Of a DNA stretch of 64,000 bases, positions 1-10,130 are shown one piece after another. A program made the translations under genes and the position numbers. Origin of the DNA: Phylloscopus collybita (taxonomy: Eukaryota > Chordata > Aves > Passeriformes > Phylloscopidae). Each line of letters begins with the position of its first letter. Position 1 is the stretch's first letter. The notes below the pieces were generated by a model. It ran no database searches. It worked only from the letters and a program-made list of their open reading frames with translations, and had not been told where the DNA came from. The stretch lies in assembly GCA_027886175.1 (NCBI GenBank), contig JAJNNQ010000024.1:32157001-32221000 (forward strand), written 5' to 3'.

Positions 1-310
1 CGGGCGGCCGCAGCCGGGGGCCGCTGGTCTCGGCGTGCGCGCGGGGGCCACTTCCTGCGCGGGGCTCGGCGGCTTCCGGCTGACCCGCCCCGCGGCCTCG
101 GACTGTGGCGTCCCCTCCCGCCTCCGCTCGGCGCATGCGCTTTGCGTGACGTCAGGGCGCGGCGGGGCCGTCCCCTCGTGTCCGGGGCACGTGGGGAGCG
201 GCGCCCGCAAAATGGCAGCGGGGGGTCCATGTTGTGTGTGAGGGCAGCGCCCCGCGCACCGCCCCCGCCGCCTGCGCGCCACCCTGCCTGCGGGTGCAGT
301 CACGCAGTCA
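1..310. promoter_or_regulatory. CpG-island promoter of an off-window gene
   Basis: This stretch is very GC- and CpG-rich and stops abruptly where a CR1 insertion begins. It holds a typical housekeeping promoter cluster: a perfect NRF1 palindrome GCGCATGCGC (131-140), a full CRE TGACGTCA (147-154), an E-box CACGTG (188-193), a YY1-like AAAATGGCAGC (209-219), and ETS-like cores at about 51-57 and 73-79. No splice-donor-terminated coding exon can be supported on either strand. The arrangement suits a TATA-less, dispersed start region, and direction cannot be read from the sequence. In mammals SLC2A3 is flanked on this side by FOXJ2, transcribed away from it. If that synteny holds, this would be the FOXJ2 promoter firing leftward out of the window; that is inference only. 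Confidence 0.7.
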
Positions 311-312
311 GT

Positions 313-560
313 GTTGTTGGAAAAGACCTCCGAGATCTCCGAGTCCATCCTGTGGGCGAACACCACCATGGTAATGAACACCGCTGAGTGCCACATCCAG
401 TGTTCTTTAAACTTCCAGGGACGGCGACTCCACCACCTCCAAGGGCAGCCCATTCCAATGTCTCATCGCCCTTTTGGGGAAGGAATTCCTCCAACCTAAA
501 TTCGCCCAACTTCCCCTGGCACATTTTGAGACTATGTCCTCTCATCCTGGAAGCCTTTAA
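313..560 (-). repeat. CR1 LINE 3' fragment (reverse orientation)
   Basis: Read on the + strand, this is the reverse complement of the CR1 3' region. It has the GTTGGAAAAGACCTC-type start, then the 'gaacaccacc..gagtgccac..ccagt..ttctttaaac' block, then 'cagggacgg.gactccaccacctcc..gggcagccc..ttccaatg'. All are familiar landmarks of avian CR1 3' ends. The copy is 5'-truncated, as is usual for CR1, and moderately diverged. It abuts the CpG island and explains an apparent ATG followed by GTAATG at 367-375, which should not be taken as a start exon. Confidence 0.85.
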
Positions 561-3500
561 ATTTAATTTAGTCACTCGCATAGTGGGTAGGACGGAATTC
601 TCAGGGTGAAGTGTGTCCCCTGCCCACACACTGCACTCGGGCTCCCAGCAGTGGGGTGTGTTTTTTCTTTCAGACATTCCCTGCCTGAGGAGTGCCAGCC
701 AAACCCAAACCAGCCATGCTCCAGAGGTTAAGTCACTGGGAAAAGCAGTGGAATTTTTTGGGTGGACAGAAGCCCCTGTGTCTCTAGCTACCCACAAAAA
801 TGGTTTCCACATGGACTGTCCTATCTCTTCCAGGCCCACCTGTGCTTTCAAATAGGACCTGCAATAGTACAGACTCTCCCTGAAATCCTCAGAAGTCCAC
901 CACAGGCACATTGGCTGTGCTTCCAATACAGAGAGGATTTGTTGAAACGAGTGAAGTCCCTGTGTTCATTCCTTAGGGACTGAAGTTTGGATCTTTGTTT
1001 CCTCCAAGACTCAATACAGGCTCCATGCCATCCCACGTAGCTGTGATAAGTCACTTTTCAGGCTGCAGCTGCACTTTAATGTGCTTTGAAGCAGGTAGTT
1101 CTGTGAATTGCAGGACTAACAAAGCCTAGTTTTGGTCTCGTAATTGGATTCTTTGATGAGTGACAAGGCACAAGTTCTAACTGAAGCTTTTCCCTTAATT
1201 GGTGCATTTGTAATGTCTCTTTTCATTCTGGTTCTCTTAAGCCTTTTAAATCTTTAGTTTGTACTGTGACCTTTCCCTCTGCAAGGACAAAAATAAAGTC
1301 TGTCTCCTGTATTTGGTCTCTTATTTTCATGAACCCTATATGAGTTCTTGGTTTTTTAGATCTCTGCAAGGGACCTTCATTCTTCTCATGGCTTTTTAGT
1401 AGAGGTTTAAACCTGGCTCACCCGCTTTTCCCTTGATCTTTCAGACAGGCACAGTGGCTGTAGGTAGGCATGGGAACAGAGTAAGGCTCATTCCCAAGGA
1501 TCATGAGCAGAGGGAGACTGTGTTTCTGTGTCCCGAGGTCAAACGCCGTGTTTGAAAGAGAGATGTTGCCAGTGTATCCTAGGCAAATGCTCTTGTTATC
1601 CGGCTTTGGATAATTGGAAACAATTGCTTTTTAATGCCTTTCTTCCCCCCCTTAAAGCAGTTTATCCTCTTTGTGTGAATGATTGATTAAATATTCACGG
1701 AAACAGAAATAGATGGATTATAAACCCCAGTTTTTAGGACATTCAGGCAGTACATGGGAGATACGAGGGAGATACAAAATGACAAATACCTGCTGCACAA
1801 TGCTTAACTGTGTGTTCAGTTTGGGGTATCTCTGACAGAAAGCAGTACAGTGAGGCAGGAGTCAGGATATAGATCTAACACAAACTGGGGAAAATATTTT
1901 AACCATGATGCTCCTGGTCTGCCCCAGCCCTTCCTAGGGGTTCTCTGTGGCCAGGTTGTGTGAATGGGCCTCTGGGGTCAATGTCATCTGGAAAGGTTGG
2001 TGGAGGAAGATCATAGGCAGGAGTCTCGTTCTGGAGCTTCTGTTCAGACTGAGAAGCCTGGAGGGTGATGTTGGAGCTGTCAGAGTCTGCACAAGCCTAC
2101 ACAATTCTAAGTAGTACTTAAATGCAAACTCCTGTGTGGTCTTGGTGCTTGTAAGGACAGAGAACAAGGGACCCCTGGGGAGGGGACTCCTGGCCAACCA
2201 GGGTGTCGAGGTCTTCACAAGTGTCTGCTGTGCTCTACTCTAGAAGACTTGGGTGAGACAAAGGCGCTTTTTTAGGAAGAGAAAGAAGTGTCAGTGAATG
2301 AATTTGTTTTGCATACATTTTCAAGTCATGCTGTTTTTCCTTCAGTGTAGAACATCTAAAGAGTTTTCCATTAAAAAACAAAAAAAATCCATGATAATTG
2401 CACTTTCCCAACTCAAAAGATTTGCACAGTGTTACTATGATAAGGATTGTGAAGTACTCACAAGGGAAACATTTCAGTTGTTGGACAGACAGACAAATTG
2501 ATATTGAAGGTCAGATTCTAGGGCCCCAAGGCTCACAGAGGTACTGTTACATGTTGTATTTCCACAGGCTCAATGAGTACAAAGTACAGCAAAGTTATAA
2601 AATGATCCTCCTCTGAAATGCCTACATGAAAAGGTACCTTCTTGCAGAGCAGTAAAGATGCTTAGGTGCATTTTGGCTAATTTGACTTGATAGCTGAAGT
2701 AATTTTTACTGGTTTTCTTGCTTGATGGCCCTGCAGAATAAAAATAGCTCTGAGAGAGGATGCTGGATACTGCTCCTTCCTGTTGAATTGACAAAATTGT
2801 ATTCTAAGCTTCAGATACTTGTAGTGAACAAACCGAAAGATCAATTGGTAGCTGTCCTTAAAGGAAAACCCTGTTTTGTGCATCAAAGTTTGGGTCTTCA
2901 TATTGGGCAATGCTGCCAGGAAAGGAAAGCTGTGGACACATTCCCAGGACTGGCAGCTAGGAAACCTCTGGCTGCCTGTAAGCGTGGACAGAAGTTGCTT
3001 GAAACAGTAAATGAAGAACCACCACCTGAAGTCACTTTTCAAAGAGGCAGTGCACTTCACAGGCACTGAAGCACAGTGTGTCTGATTAACAGCCGATCTG
3101 CCACTTCAAAAGCAGATGGTGTGAAAATGCAGACAGGATATAAAGTTTGATCGCAATAACTCAAACTAATGAGCAGTTCAAGCCGTTGCGTTCTGACTGA
3201 GGTGCAGACATCAGAGTTAATAGTAAAAGATTAAAATCCTTAGAAGTGCTGGCGGATACCTATGATATCAGCAATAATAATAGTCTTGGATGACAAGCAT
3301 TCCCCTGGATCAAAAGGAAAATAGGATACCTGTGTGACTTAACTTATAATTTCAGAGTCATGCAAGAGGTTCTTCAAAATTTACGGTAGGGAGAAGCTTG
3401 AATTTGCAGCATTTAATAATGAGGAGGGAAGATAGAACAGGGAGTTGTAGAGCAAACAATGAAATGAATGAAAAGGATAAATGAGAATTTTCCTGGGTGT

Positions 3501-3864
3501 GAGAACCGGGAAGCCTGTGAAACAATTAGTGGATGTGTTGGATCAAGGGTGGTTAAAGAGAGCAATTGAGAAAACCCTTGTGTTTTCACATACACTTTCA
3601 GTTTTGAGACTTTTGTATTCCTGTCCTGCGTGCATTCTGGTTTTTACAATGAAGCAGCTTTCAAAGACTTAGAGTTCATAATGAGAAATGTTGGACCAAA
3701 CTGATAATTTTAAAACATAATATGGTATACTTCCAAGAATCCCAGAGAACTTTAAGTGAGTAGTAGTGGGGCTTTGTGGCTTCTTGGGTTAGGAAAATAT
3801 ATGGTCTGCCATGAAAAGCTGCCATGGTACCAGAGCTTCAGGGAACACAACACAGACTGTACCC
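561..3864. other. Intergenic, no gene recognised
   Basis: No exon with recognisable homology or flanking splice signals was found. Open frames here are short and overlap on both strands, as expected by chance. The base composition is moderately AT-rich and there are scattered short T or A runs. No RNA gene was recognised. Confidence 0.6.
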
Positions 3865-5400
3865 ACAATTTTGAAAAAGGTGCTAAGGATGAATCAGGGA
3901 AGTAGAATAGTGAAGCTTTTATCTGTTTCTTGAAAGCTGGTTGGAATGGTAATTAAAAATATGTCAAAACACCTGGAAGATCCTGATAACTGAGATTAAT
4001 TCTTTAAGCAAAGAGTATCTCATAAATCCTCTGCTCAGTTTTCGGGATGCGTCAACAAAGAAGTTAATAAAAGAGAAACATTTAATCTGATATGTTTAGA
4101 TTTTTAAAAGGCCTTTGAGACTGCTTCACAAAGGGAGAATCTTGATAGGGAAAAGGGATTACTAATGGAGGTCACTGTGGGGCCTTATCTTGTTTCATAT
4201 TTGAATTCATGGCCTTGGCATAAATAAAAAGAGCATTTGGATGAAATTTGCTGATGGCACAAGGACAGAATGATCAGGACGTTATAAATGAATACTGAAA
4301 GATAGATGAAATGAAATCTTGGATGAGATTGGAATATGCAAAATTTACTACCGTGGATATAGGGACTAATAACTTTTGTTCCTGGGAACTCACCAACTGG
4401 AATTGAGAGAGTAGGAGAAAAAAGGATCTTTGAGTATTAGGTGGTCACACACCATGAACTGCTAAAAGGTAAATGGTGTGCAGGAAAGTATCAAGAGAAT
4501 ATTCTATGTAAAAAGTCTCATAGAGAATATTGTGAATAATTCTGATCATTCATTCTCAATAAAGATTCATGCAAATGAAAACAAGCATAAGAATGGCTTT
4601 TAGGATCTTCTGGAGAATGAAGATCCTACCCCCAGAACTCTGGCTTAAAAACTTTGCCTAGTAAAGTGAAGGCTGGGAAAGCATCTGATGTTTTTCCATC
4701 AAGATGGAAATATTGATGGTAATCAACAGATAGGGAAAGGAGCTTTTACTTGGGAGGATGCTACAAATTTAAGAACAAATATATCCCAAAATGAGGGTGA
4801 ACAGTAGGAAAAAAAATTCCAGTGTTATTGAAGGCCTTTCTGAAATGTCTTTCCCTAAAATGACCTATACAGGGAAGGTGACTGGACAACACAACAGTAT
4901 TGTAATTCAGTCTCAGCAGTGCACTTGCAAGGGCTGATGTTACCCTTGTGGGGTTTAAATCAGCTCTGTAATAATTACAGGCATCAGATTTCATCACCAT
5001 TGAGGACAATGTTGTATGAATGCTCTGGAGACAACACAGAAGTCTGCCCTCAAATAAGACTTCAGGAAATGGTGACATGAGCAACTAAGGCATGTAAAAA
5101 CTCTTTGTGACATTGGAAAAACTGAGATTGGTATTTTGAAAAGAAGAGATATAAAAGTGGACAGCTAGTTTATAAAATAATTGCTAGAGTAGGAAAAGTA
5201 GACTTAGCTTCTGTTCTGTCTGTATCATATACATGAGAACAAAAGGATCATTCAGTGAAACTGGGAAGTGAAAACTGGGGATCACTTTTCCAAATCATGA
5301 GATTACACTGGAGAATTCATCACTGAAGGAAGTGGTTGAGCCAAATGCTTCACTAGCTTTCAGAAAGGACTGGAAATTTATACATCAGTGTCTAGTGCTG
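3865..5400 (+). repeat. Ancient CR1-clade LINE relic, reverse-transcriptase region
   Basis: A badly decayed, frame-shifted, collinear copy of a CR1-clade ORF2 can be followed on the + strand. Around 3869-3915 it resembles the 'ttttaaaaagg..gaggatcc.ggcaa' segment that precedes the RT core. Near 4040-4060 comes the '..ggggtcaacaaa' segment. At about 4098-4145 the translation reads roughly L-D-F-x-K-A-F-E-T, the conserved RT block. At 4235-4260 'aaatttgctgatggcacaa' corresponds to the F-A-D-D catalytic region. At 4410-4445 there is an 'aaaaggatctt..gtattaggtgg' segment. A C-terminal 'tggagaattcat..' and 'ggactggaaatttata' segment lies at 5310-5385. It resembles the CR1 type abundant in turtles and crocodilians more than the young bird CR1s nearby. 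There is no intact ORF. Boundaries are approximate. Confidence 0.6.
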
Positions 5401-8400
5401 TCATCAGTGACAACAGAATTGGGGCAGGAGTATTTGTCAGGGTTGTGTCCCCACAAGCTGTTGAGAGGTTCTGGGGGGGAACCTCTCCTGGCTACAGATG
5501 CCAAATTATTTGTCAGGTGACTGATGCCCCAGAGAGATGATAGCAAAGAATGTCCCAAGGATGTGTGAGTCACACTGAAACATAACTGAATTTAAAATGA
5601 AGATACAGAGCTCAAGAAGGGGACTGATAAATGTTTCCTTTCGTGGACAGTCATCTGCTGTCCTACTCTTTCACTCAGTCTGAGGTAGAAATAAGAAAAG
5701 GAAACAGCCATTTAACTCTTCACTTAATTCAATTCTTGTCTGAACTATTCAAGCTTTCTGATCAGTCCACATTTGAAAGCATAACATATTCCTTCAAGTG
5801 GTGTTTGCCATTAGCCAGATGTGATCCTAATTAGTTGCAGGGGTTTTTGACAGTATTGCTAATTATGTTCTAAAGTTGTTTGTTAGTAAGAATAGCCAGG
5901 ATCAGATGTCCTTCTGTCCAAGAAATTAGGAGTTGGGACAACTGTGTTCCTTTGAAATCTTAATGTGAATCATTCTTAGTCCTTCTTAAAAATTCTTATG
6001 AGCCAGTAGTTTTGCTCTGGGTTGCTTAAAATGGCATCACTGAGGTTGTGGCATGCAGTTGGGGATGATGCAAAATATTCAGAGGTAAGTTAGTCTGCAG
6101 TTTCTAGAAAAGTTACTGTCAGCAAGATGAGTAGCCATATACCCCAAATGACCAGTTCTGGCCTGGAAGACTTGTTTACTGTTTGTATCCTACTGGATTT
6201 AGAACAGCTATGCTTTCCCGACTCCAGCTTTGTAGTGATTTTTGCCATATGCAAGCAAATAGGTCAGGGATGCAATGCAAGAGGGATGGAATTTCCCAGT
6301 ATTTCCTATTCAGTTCTTGGTAGGCAGTACAAGATTTAAGGAAGCTCTCCTTTCCAGCTGTGAAAGAATGTGGATATCTGTAGATGAAGCTCTGGGAACA
6401 AGGAATCCTCTGTTAAGCATTCAGAGTAACCTGGCTTTGCTTCAAATCAACATTGGCTTTAGTTCTTTTAGGGAGACTTCATGTCTGAGATCAAAGCAAT
6501 GGGGGTTGTGGGGAAGAGCACAAATGTGGTAGAGCAATACACTTGACCTATTAACCAGTGTTTCCAGTAACCTGGATCCTTAAAACTAGTAACAAGCTCT
6601 AATTTTCTAAAGGCAAATAAAAAAAATAAGAATAAATAAACTTGACTCTGTCATCATAGTGAATCAGGCATTACATGTAGAGACACGTTAGTGAAAGATG
6701 ACTTTGAACCTAAACTGCATTAGTCTCTTGACCCAAATTATTTTGGTATCCTGCAGAGAGCCTAAAGTAATTGGGCCACATGAAAAGTGAACAAAGTGTT
6801 GGGAAATTGACTTAATGCCCACTCAGAGAGTAAGGCTCTCTCTGGCAGCAGATTAAGCTTCTTTGGTTTTGAGGCTACCGGGCATGGAGTGGCCATAGTG
6901 TTAAACTCCTACCCTCTATAACAGTCTGGCTGCAGGCAGACTTCCTTCTGGAACATTCCTTCCTATGTGCTGACTTCTAAACTGTGTACAGAACTGTAAG
7001 GACAATTTCTAGTGGGTTGCTAACTAACTTTAATTATCAAATTTTAGTGGGGAACACTCCCAGCCACCATTTTATTTATTAGTGCTGTTGTGTAACCAAC
7101 TAATCTCTTTCACAAAAGAGCATAAAGTGATGAGAGTCTGTTCCTGGTCTAAATTGTAAAAAAACATTCACATTCTCAATAAAATCCTGTGTCTATGAAG
7201 TTTGTAGAGGCTCGTGTGCCTTTCAGATCCATGTGATTCACTGCCACCATATGGTGGTGGGATGAGGTTTCCTCATTTTGGAGCAGAGTGGTGGACTGAC
7301 AGGTCGGTTGGGCTGCCTAGATCTGTGGTGTGATCCCTAGTGCCTACCTCTGCTCTGTGGCCTGAGGTAACAGTTGTGAATGCACTGAACATGAAGATGA
7401 AGCATGAAGCTGTAGAGAACTGGATGAGAAAATCACTGCCAGTTACAAGCCCTTCAAACACTCATCCTTCCTGTCTTGAAAATGGATGTCAGAACTAATG
7501 TAAAGAATAAAAAAAATAAATTAACAAAAGAGAAGGATGTTTACAGCTGCACCAGGGCTTTTCCAATCGGTTCCTGTTGGAAGTGGGGTGGCTTCATTGC
7601 AGAATTCCTTTCTGGGACCATGCTGAGGGTCACAGTACTGCCAGATACCACTGAGTCCTTCTGCTTTTGGTTTAATATTGTTAGTTCTGCTTCTGCTCAC
7701 TACTCTCTCTTGGGGTCTAAATAAAGGCTTAAGAGCAATGCCTCACCTTCTGCAGGGGAGGGCTTGTTTGGGCCCTCATCCACATCCTGTGTCTGGCAAG
7801 CAAGAGCACACACAGGAGACTGGGCCAAAACCAACCTACGAGCAAGATGAACAGCACCAAAACATCAATGGCCATCATAAGTTTGGCAAGGGAAGGTTCA
7901 GCTCTGAGATGGGGCTAGTGAAGGAGCTGCTGCACTTCCTCAGATTATTTCACATGGAGCAGAAGCTGGTGCTAGAGTGTGGCTGGCTGCTCCTGGGATT
8001 TCATCAGCTAAGTTACTTGGGAGTGACAAGATGTCATGAGTCACCCCTGCCTGTGGGAACAACAGAGTGGGAAACTCTCTGTGGGCTCTCTGCCTGACTG
8101 GTAAAGGCGGTTTGTTGGAGTTTAGGCAACATGGTCATGAAGGAGGTTGGGTGGTTCCAGCAGGCAGATGTGGCTGGGCTGGAGCATGGAACAGGGGCAA
8201 GAGCAAGACTGGCATGAGGGAAGGCACAAAGGCAGGGCTAAGCATAAGTGGAAGCAAAAACCAAAGCAGGACTACGATCAAATGCCATTAGGATGTCCTG
8301 CTTCTGCATTGTCCATGTGGTCCGATGGTTGGGTGCCCTCCTAAAACAGGAAGGGAATTATTCTCTACCAGAAAGCAGAGAATTGACAAGAGGGTGAACC

Positions 8401-9000
8401 TGTGGCTGCCTTGCATGCAGTGCTGGTGCTGCAGTGTGAGCCAGGCTCCAGCAGAAGACGCAATAGTGCCCACAAAAGGAGCGTGTCAGGGCAAACCATC
8501 TGATAAGAGAACTCTGCCTTTCATGAGGCCTCTGCCCCTAAGCCAGAGATGGGATGAGGCCCTGGGCTAGACAGAGAGGGAGTCTGAGACTGGCTTCTGG
8601 TTCATATGTTCCTCGATAAGCAGGGGTGCAATCCTTTAAAGAGATTTCTGCAACAGCCAGATAGGATTGGTAATTGTACATTCATTAACTGACCAACTGT
8701 GGATGATTCATTCAACAACTCTCAGAGGCAGAGGGAAGATTTCTAATTTAGGGTGAGCTAAACTGCAGGGTTTAGGGGATAGGAGAGACTCTTGATTACA
8801 GCGTGTGGAGTAGTCAAGAAAATTGCCAGTGTTTAATTAAAAACTGTGGAGAACACTTGCAATGGCAGGTATAATCTGGAATCTAGGTATCAAATCAAAT
8901 CAAATCAATCTAATCTAATAGTGTTTACATTCTCCCCTGTTCCCTTTTAAAGTGAGGAAATTTTGATGTGGCCTAAGTAAAGACCTATGGAACAAAAAAG
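5401..9000. other. Intergenic, no gene recognised
   Basis: No supported gene. A short ATCAA/ATCTA run lies at 8889-8920. The 7678-8097 open frame has a hydrophobic beginning but opens with TTG, lacks splice sites and was rejected. The part next to 5400 may contain the unrecognisable 3' UTR of the ancient CR1 relic. Confidence 0.55.
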
Positions 9001-9178
9001 AGTCACAGACTCTTTTAGGTTGGAAAGGATCTCCAAAACCATCTGGTCCAACCTTTGACCAATCCCAACCTTGTCAACTAGACCATGGTACTAAGTGCCA
9101 AGTCCAGCTGTTCCTTGAAAACCTTCAGGGATGGTGACTCCACCACCTCCCTGTGCAGCCCAGCCCAATGGAGGAGAA
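9001..9178 (-). repeat. CR1 LINE 3' fragment (reverse orientation)
   Basis: The + strand shows the reverse complement of a CR1 3' end: 'agagtcacagactc..ttaggttggaaaggatctcc', then 'catctggtccaacc', 'ttgtcaactagaccatgg', 'actaagtgccaagtccag', 'cttcagggatggtgactcc' and a terminal 'gcagcccagcccaatg'. It is less diverged than the copy at 313-560. The terminal 8-bp repeat typical of CR1 would fall at about 9000-9012 and is degraded. Confidence 0.9.
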
Positions 9179-9246
9179 CAAGCCCCTCTCAGAGAACGGT
9201 GGGGCGTGGATCTTGGTAATTCGCCTCTACTTCCAAGTACCCTTCA

Positions 9247-9265
9247 GTTGCCACCAGATGGCAAC
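9247..9265 (+). promoter_or_regulatory. CTCF-like site in an inverted repeat
   Basis: CCACCAGATGGCAA (9251-9264) matches the CTCF core CCASYAGRKGGCRS at all but the last position. It sits inside a perfect 6-bp inverted repeat, GTTGCC / GGCAAC. Forward orientation. Confidence 0.45.
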
Positions 9266-9337
9266 AGAAATCCGTTCCAGCGCGGCAGCATCCTGCAGAC
9301 TGCTCCGTTCCAGCTGCTTTCCAAAAAAGATGAAAGC

Positions 9338-9357
9338 TGACGTGACTTCGTCGTCAC
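9338..9357. promoter_or_regulatory. CRE-like element overlapping a dyad
   Basis: TGACGTGA (9338-9345) is a one-base CRE variant. It overlaps the inverted repeat GTGAC (9342-9346) / GTCAC (9353-9357). A CpG-dense stretch follows up to about 9392. Confidence 0.3.
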
Positions 9358-9837
9358 TAGGCGTTTACGCGATGGCTTTCGATGAAGTCGGACCCTTGAG
9401 GACAGCGAGGGGGTGGTGACTGGCGAGCTGAGGCTCTGCTGGCCGGTGGTGGGCTGGTGGCCTGAGCCTCACAGCTGTGGGCAGCCCCTGCTCACGGTTC
9501 AAGAGCAGCGAGGATGTGCCAGCCCACACTGCAGTCACTGGTGGCTGTGCAGATGTGAGCTCGGTGACCCAGAAACAGAAATAGCTGGGGGTGAATTCAG
9601 GGCAGGCATTGAGAGAGATGATTAGGCTTTGGGAGGGCTCCCAGAAACATCATAGCGGGGAGCAGTGCAGTCCAGTTTGGGGGGGCCGGCGGACAAAGGG
9701 GGGGTGCAGGGCTGCTCACGTACTCAGAGCTGGCAGACTGAGTCATACGGTCACCGGTGTGGGATTTACCCTCACATCAAAATTCGTTTTCTGTGGCAGC
9801 CTCGGTCATCATTTTGACCTCAGATGACTTGAGCACG

Positions 9838-9851
9838 GTTGCCATGGGAAC
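9838..9851. promoter_or_regulatory. RFX X-box-like site
   Basis: GTTGCCATGGGAAC has the imperfect-palindrome architecture of the RFX-family X-box (GTTGCCATGGCAAC) with a single change. X-boxes are typical of ciliary gene promoters and RFX-bound enhancers. No ciliary gene is recognised next to it. Confidence 0.45.
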
Positions 9852-9947
9852 CGGATTGCTCTTCCCTCCATCCCCTCCGCTTATTGTCTCTAAGAAGCGC
9901 CTGGATGTTCGTCAAACCCTACAATGAATCAATCAGCCATCCCCCCC

Positions 9948-9960
9948 GCGCCCTCTGCCG
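9948..9960 (-). promoter_or_regulatory. CTCF-like core, reverse orientation
   Basis: GCGCCCTCTGCCG is the reverse complement of a CTCF core (CAGAGGGCGC). The flanking CCA part is weak. With the forward site at 9251 it forms a close convergent pair. Confidence 0.35.
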
Positions 9961-10130
9961 CCGAGCGGCGGGTGGTCCTGCCTGTCCTGCAACAGGTGAG
10001 GGAAGAGCTGCCAGACCTCAGCTCTGCTTCCCCCCGCCCCCAGGCAGGAGCACACACCGCTTAGGAAACCCCGCCTGAGCGAGCGGCTTGAGCTGGTTTC
10101 CTGGGGCAGCAGGCGCATTTTTTTCATCCT

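Larger units (their letters stand above)
9180..10130. promoter_or_regulatory. CpG-enriched regulatory islet
   Basis: CpG frequency is clearly raised compared with both flanks, for example at 9338-9390 and 9940-10090, although the region is not uniformly GC-rich. It contains two CTCF-like cores, a CRE-like site inside a short inverted repeat, and an RFX X-box-like element, each listed separately. No exon is convincing. It lies about 19 kb upstream of SLC2A3 exon 1 and could be a distal enhancer, an insulator or the promoter of an unannotated non-coding transcript. Confidence 0.45.

Noticed and set aside
363..375. ACCACCATG followed by GTAATG, which looks like a start codon ending a tiny first exon
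   Set aside because: It lies wholly inside the reverse-oriented CR1 fragment and matches CR1 consensus.
7678..8097. 139-codon frame with a hydrophobic leader-like beginning
   Set aside because: It opens with TTG, not ATG, has no splice signals, and the rest has no recognisable domain.
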